A stretch of 64,000 nt of DNA, from the NCBI RefSeq assembly GCF_019801605.1, contig NZ_JAHVIT010000004.1, positions 62,001 to 126,000 on the forward strand. Direction: 5' to 3'. Numbering within the stretch: the first letter of the stretch is position 1; each line of letters starts with the position of its first letter. Source of the stretch: Maritimibacter alkaliphilus (GTDB lineage Bacteria > Pseudomonadota > Alphaproteobacteria > Rhodobacterales > Rhodobacteraceae). Under the pieces are notes generated by a model. That model was not told where the DNA came from. It did no database searches and worked only from the letters and a program-made list of their open reading frames with translations. Below, in pieces: positions 61,427 through 64,000 of this stretch. The translations under genes and the position numbers were made by a program.

Positions 61427-62412
61427 GCGAGAATCGCAAGAAACGCATGTCCATGCTCGACAACCTCGCCTCGGCGGGGGCGCAGTCGGGCTCACCGATG
61501 ATGGCGACGAACCGGGCGCTGCGCTCGGCGCGCGATGCCGTGGACAGCCACCGGGTCTGGGAACTGGACCCGGACGTGGTCGACGACATCCGCACCCGTG
61601 ACCGGCTCGACCCGGCGGATGTGGCGGATCTGCGCGCCTCGATCGAGACGAATGGCCAATCCGTGCCTATTCTCGTGCGGCGCCACCCGGAACATGACGG
61701 CCGCTACCTGCTGGTCTACGGGCGGCGCAGGCTTGAAGCGGTCCGTCTCTCGGAAAAGGTCGAAAAGGTCCGCGCGCTCGTCGCCAACCTCGATGACCGG
61801 GCCGCCGTCACGGCACAGATCTCCGAGAACATGGCGCGGCGCGATCTCTCTTACATCGAGAAGGCGCTCTTTGCGCAGGACCTCGTCGAACAGGGATTCG
61901 GCAACCAGAGCCAAGTGGCTGAGGTCCTGACCGTGACGAAATCCTCCATCTCCATGGCGCTCTCCATTGCCGAGGTGGTGGGGCGCGACCTTGCGGAGGC
62001 GATCGGCCCCGCCCATGGCATCGGCCGCCCCCGCTGGGAGGCACTGGCCCGCCGGATCGAGGAAACCGGCGCCGACCGGGAGGAGCTGGCCCGTCTCGCC
62101 GGCGAGGTCCACGACGCCGCCGAACTGGCGATGGTCAAGGGCGAAGACCTGCCCGAAGACGTCTCTATCGTGGCTTTCGAGACTGTAGCGAAGCGGCTCG
62201 GCCAGGCGCCGAAGCCCGCCGCCGCGACATCACCCGCCCCCCGGCGTCAGACCCTCACCATCGCCGGCCAGAAGGCCGGATCGGTGAAGCGGACCGCCAA
62301 GGGGCTTGCCCTCGACCTCGCCGATCCCGGCTTTGCCGATTGGATCGAACGCAAGGCGCAGGACGTCATTGAAGAGCTTCACGCCCGCTGGAAACGCGGC
62401 GCGGAAGACTGA
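61423..62412 (+). CDS. repB: Plasmid partitioning protein RepB
   Basis: A 329-residue ParB-type protein: N-terminal tail, ParB nuclease-like domain (ADLRASIETNGQSVPILVRRHPEHDGRY, LLVYGRRRLEAVR, then QISENMARRDLSYIEKALFA) and an HTH (QSQVAEVLTVTKSSISMALSIAEVV region). It binds parS; candidates lie right after repC (63887-64000). Coupled to repA by ATGA. Confidence 0.96.
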   Translation: MSENRKKRMSMLDNLASAGAQSGSPMMATNRALRSARDAVDSHRVWELDPDVVDDIRTRDRLDPADVADLRASIETNGQSVPILVRRHPEHDGRYLLVYGRRRLEAVRLSEKVEKVRALVANLDDRAAVTAQISENMARRDLSYIEKALFAQDLVEQGFGNQSQVAEVLTVTKSSISMALSIAEVVGRDLAEAIGPAHGIGRPRWEALARRIEETGADREELARLAGEVHDAAELAMVKGEDLPEDVSIVAFETVAKRLGQAPKPAAATSPAPRRQTLTIAGQKAGSVKRTAKGLALDLADPGFADWIERKAQDVIEELHARWKRGAED

Positions 62413-62452
62413 GCAGCAACCAGAACAGAGAAATCAGGAGGCACGAGCCGGA

Positions 62453-62506
62453 CAAAAGAAAGGCCCCGCAAAGACGACGCTCCACGAGACCTAACTTGTT
62501 TCTAGC
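62453..62506 (-). ncRNA. Antisense counter-transcribed RNA (incompatibility ctRNA)
   Basis: The 178-bp repB-repC gap carries an antisense promoter: -35 TTGCGG (complement of 62536-62541), 17-bp spacer, -10 TATCTT (complement of 62513-62518). Transcription would start near 62506 and end at an intrinsic terminator with stem GGTCTCG (complement of 62485-62491) and CGGGGCC (complement of 62462-62468, two G-U pairs) then TTTCTTTTG. The predicted RNA is roughly 50-55 nt, which is the size of known RepABC ctRNAs that limit repC expression. Ends are approximate. Confidence 0.75.
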
Positions 62507-62590
62507 ACCTTCAAGATAGTGGTCGGAGCCGGCAACCGCAAGTCCATAGTGATTCGCGGAACGGGTATTTTTTGTCTTCGTGAATGAAAA

Positions 62591-63886
62591 ATGGGTTATC
62601 ACCCCGTGACGCCTTTCGGGCGGCCGGTGGAGTCTGTCCGGGAGGTTCTTTCCGCCCGGCAGTCCGCCAACCGTTCCGGCTATCCGACGCCCACCGCGGC
62701 CCCCTGCCCGCTCGACAAGTGGCAGATCCTGCGCGACCTCACCACCGCCCGCACGGCCTTCGGGCTCAGCGACCGCGACCTGACCGTGTTGCAGGCGCTG
62801 ATCAGCTTCCACCCCGGTGCGCAGCTCGATCCCTCCGCGCCGCTGGTCGTCCATCCCTCCAACGCCTCGATCTGCGAACGGGCCCATGGCATGGCCGCCT
62901 CGACCATGCGCCGCCATCTGGCGAAGCTGGTGGAAAGTGGCCTGCTCATCCGGCGCGACAGCCCGAACGGCAAACGCTATGCCCGCCGGATGGCCGGGCA
63001 GAAGGTGGCCTTCGGCTTCGACCTTCGCCCCCTGCTCCTGCGCGCCAGCGAGATCGCGGAGGCTGCGGAGACGACCCGCCGGGCCGAGGAAGAGCTCCGC
63101 GCCCTGCGCGACACCGTCAGCCTCCTGCGCCGTGACCTTGCCGGGCTCGCCGCCCTCGGGCGCAGCGAGCAGCCGCAGGTCGGCCAGTGGGATGCCCTCG
63201 ACGACCTCGCCCAGCTCTCCGCCCGGCACCTCCGCCGCAAGCTTGATCACGGCAGCCTGCGGGCGATGGAAGCGGATCTGCGCCGCGCCCTGGAGCAGGC
63301 GCTTGCCCTCCTGGAGCCGGAAACGGAAGAAGTGAGCACCAGCCCCGCTCAGAATGAGCAGCACCAACAGAGTTCACAAAAAGATCTTTCTGACTCTGAA
63401 CCGGACGCGGAAGTGAAACGCGACGAAAATGCCGAGAGGACTGCGACGACCACGGGGAACCCTGACGAAAGCGATTGTACGGATACCCACCCCCCCGTCG
63501 CCTCGCCTGAGACGTCCCGGAAAGCATCGGCAACACCGCAATCGCTGAGACCCGGGACGGTGGCCCCACCCCCGCCCCTTCGCCTTGTCCTCGACAGCTG
63601 TCCCGAGATTTCCGGGTTCAGCGCTGCACCGATTTCCGATTGGCCAACGCTGATCCGGTCCGCGGATCAGATCCGTCCGATGACCGGGATTTCGGAGACC
63701 GCCTGGGAAGACGCCAAGCGCATCATGGGCCCGGTGCAGGCCTCGGTGACCTTGGCGGCGATGCTCGAAAGGTTCGGCGAGATCCGCAATCCCGGTGGCT
63801 ATCTGAGGCATCTGACGTCGCAGGCCCGGGCTGGGGCCTTCTCGGCGACGCGGATGGTCATGGCCCTGTCCCGGAGGGCGGCGTGA
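62591..63886 (+). CDS. repC: Replication initiator RepC
   Basis: A 431-residue replication initiator with the RepC start MGYHPVTPFGRPVESV, the DNA-binding region (LDKWQILRDLTTARTAFGLSDRDLTVLQALI, and ICERAHGMAASTMRRHLAKLVESGLL as HTH) and a variable, polar linker (about 240-320) before a C-terminal helical domain ending GAFSATRMVMALSRRAA. RepC starts replication at an origin that in known RepABC plasmids lies inside repC; the A/T-richer part near 63350-63500 would fit. Its start follows the ctRNA locus by 85 bp. Confidence 0.96.
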   Translation: MGYHPVTPFGRPVESVREVLSARQSANRSGYPTPTAAPCPLDKWQILRDLTTARTAFGLSDRDLTVLQALISFHPGAQLDPSAPLVVHPSNASICERAHGMAASTMRRHLAKLVESGLLIRRDSPNGKRYARRMAGQKVAFGFDLRPLLLRASEIAEAAETTRRAEEELRALRDTVSLLRRDLAGLAALGRSEQPQVGQWDALDDLAQLSARHLRRKLDHGSLRAMEADLRRALEQALALLEPETEEVSTSPAQNEQHQQSSQKDLSDSEPDAEVKRDENAERTATTTGNPDESDCTDTHPPVASPETSRKASATPQSLRPGTVAPPPPLRLVLDSCPEISGFSAAPISDWPTLIRSADQIRPMTGISETAWEDAKRIMGPVQASVTLAAMLERFGEIRNPGGYLRHLTSQARAGAFSATRMVMALSRRAA

Positions 63887-63908
63887 CAGGTTCACAGCTG
63901 TGAACCTG
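63887..63908. promoter_or_regulatory. parS-like palindrome 1
   Basis: Perfect 22-bp palindrome with half-site CAGGTTCACAG, beginning the base after the repC stop. Core GTTCACAGCTGTGAAC is of the size and symmetry of RepB-binding centromere sites of RepABC replicons. Confidence 0.8.
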
Positions 63909-63944
63909 CCGTGGAGATCGGTGACCGACCGTCCCCTGCCCCGA

Positions 63945-63960
63945 GTTCACAGTTGTGAAA
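63945..63960. promoter_or_regulatory. parS-like palindrome 2 (imperfect)
   Basis: GTTCACAGTTGTGAAA: same core as site 1 with two changes, about 55 bp further on. Confidence 0.65.
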
Positions 63961-63990
63961 TTTCCGCCTTAAGGCCCTGCCTCACGCTAG

Positions 63991-64000
63991 GTTCACAGCT
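63991..64000. promoter_or_regulatory. parS-like palindrome 3, cut by window end
   Basis: The last ten bases, GTTCACAGCT, equal the left part of site 1 and are preceded by AG as in site 1, so a third site probably continues past the window. Confidence 0.55.

Overview
The window looks like part of a RepABC-type plasmid (megaplasmid or chromid) of a high-GC alphaproteobacterium, most likely a Rhodobacterales/Roseobacter-group species. The evidence is the repABC module at the right end, the formate dehydrogenase cluster with DUF3305, DUF3306, DUF6494 and DUF6505 partners, the many TTT and TRAP carboxylate transporters, and FCD-type GntR regulators. Species cannot be read from the sequence alone.

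Left part (1-16.6 kb): a cut Phd/YefM antitoxin gene, an NtrC-like response regulator without the GAFTGA loop, then a leftward formate dehydrogenase operon (DUF3305, DUF3306, TorD chaperone, Tat-signal peptide, fdhA, fdhB, fdhC, a 41-residue membrane peptide). A divergent rightward operon carries a large multi-cluster ferredoxin, DUF6494, Mrp/ApbC, a biotin/lipoate-ligase-like protein and DUF6505. A perfect 26-bp palindrome lies between the two. A leftward tupBCA tungstate importer follows, so the enzyme probably uses tungsten and its metal supply is encoded beside it.

Middle (16.8-30.6 kb): a catabolic regulon of unknown substrate. It holds a TTT transporter (tctCBA), a VOC protein, an aspartate-dehydrogenase-like protein, two-subunit aconitase X, a DadA-like oxidase, an Asp/Glu racemase-like protein, MmgE/PrpD, an FCD GntR regulator, an SDR without the usual Tyr, and a ThDP enzyme. 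Four promoters share the site TGTATA-N8-TATACA, which ties these genes into one GntR circuit.

30.8-43.9 kb: a small SH3-like secreted protein, then a leftward peptide/opine-type ABC operon (SBP, two permeases, fused DppD-DppF ATPase) with a FAD oxidase, an ATC-hydrolase-family protein and an M20 amidohydrolase. Divergent from it are SDR, VOC and Lrp genes, followed by a proline-iminopeptidase-like hydrolase and a second FCD GntR gene.

43.9-57.5 kb: aroQ with a TRAP transporter, a TetR regulator, then a second TTT operon with an FMN reductase, a third FCD GntR, a FAH-family protein, a type I extradiol dioxygenase, an alpha/beta hydrolase and an Ldh-family dehydrogenase. The last group looks like aromatic ring cleavage and shares TTTTCGAAAA-type operator candidates.

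57.5-64 kb: plasmid backbone with a plasmid-type ScpB, DUF1403, a truncated tyrosine recombinase, repA, repB, an antisense ctRNA and repC, followed directly by parS-like palindromes that continue past the window end.
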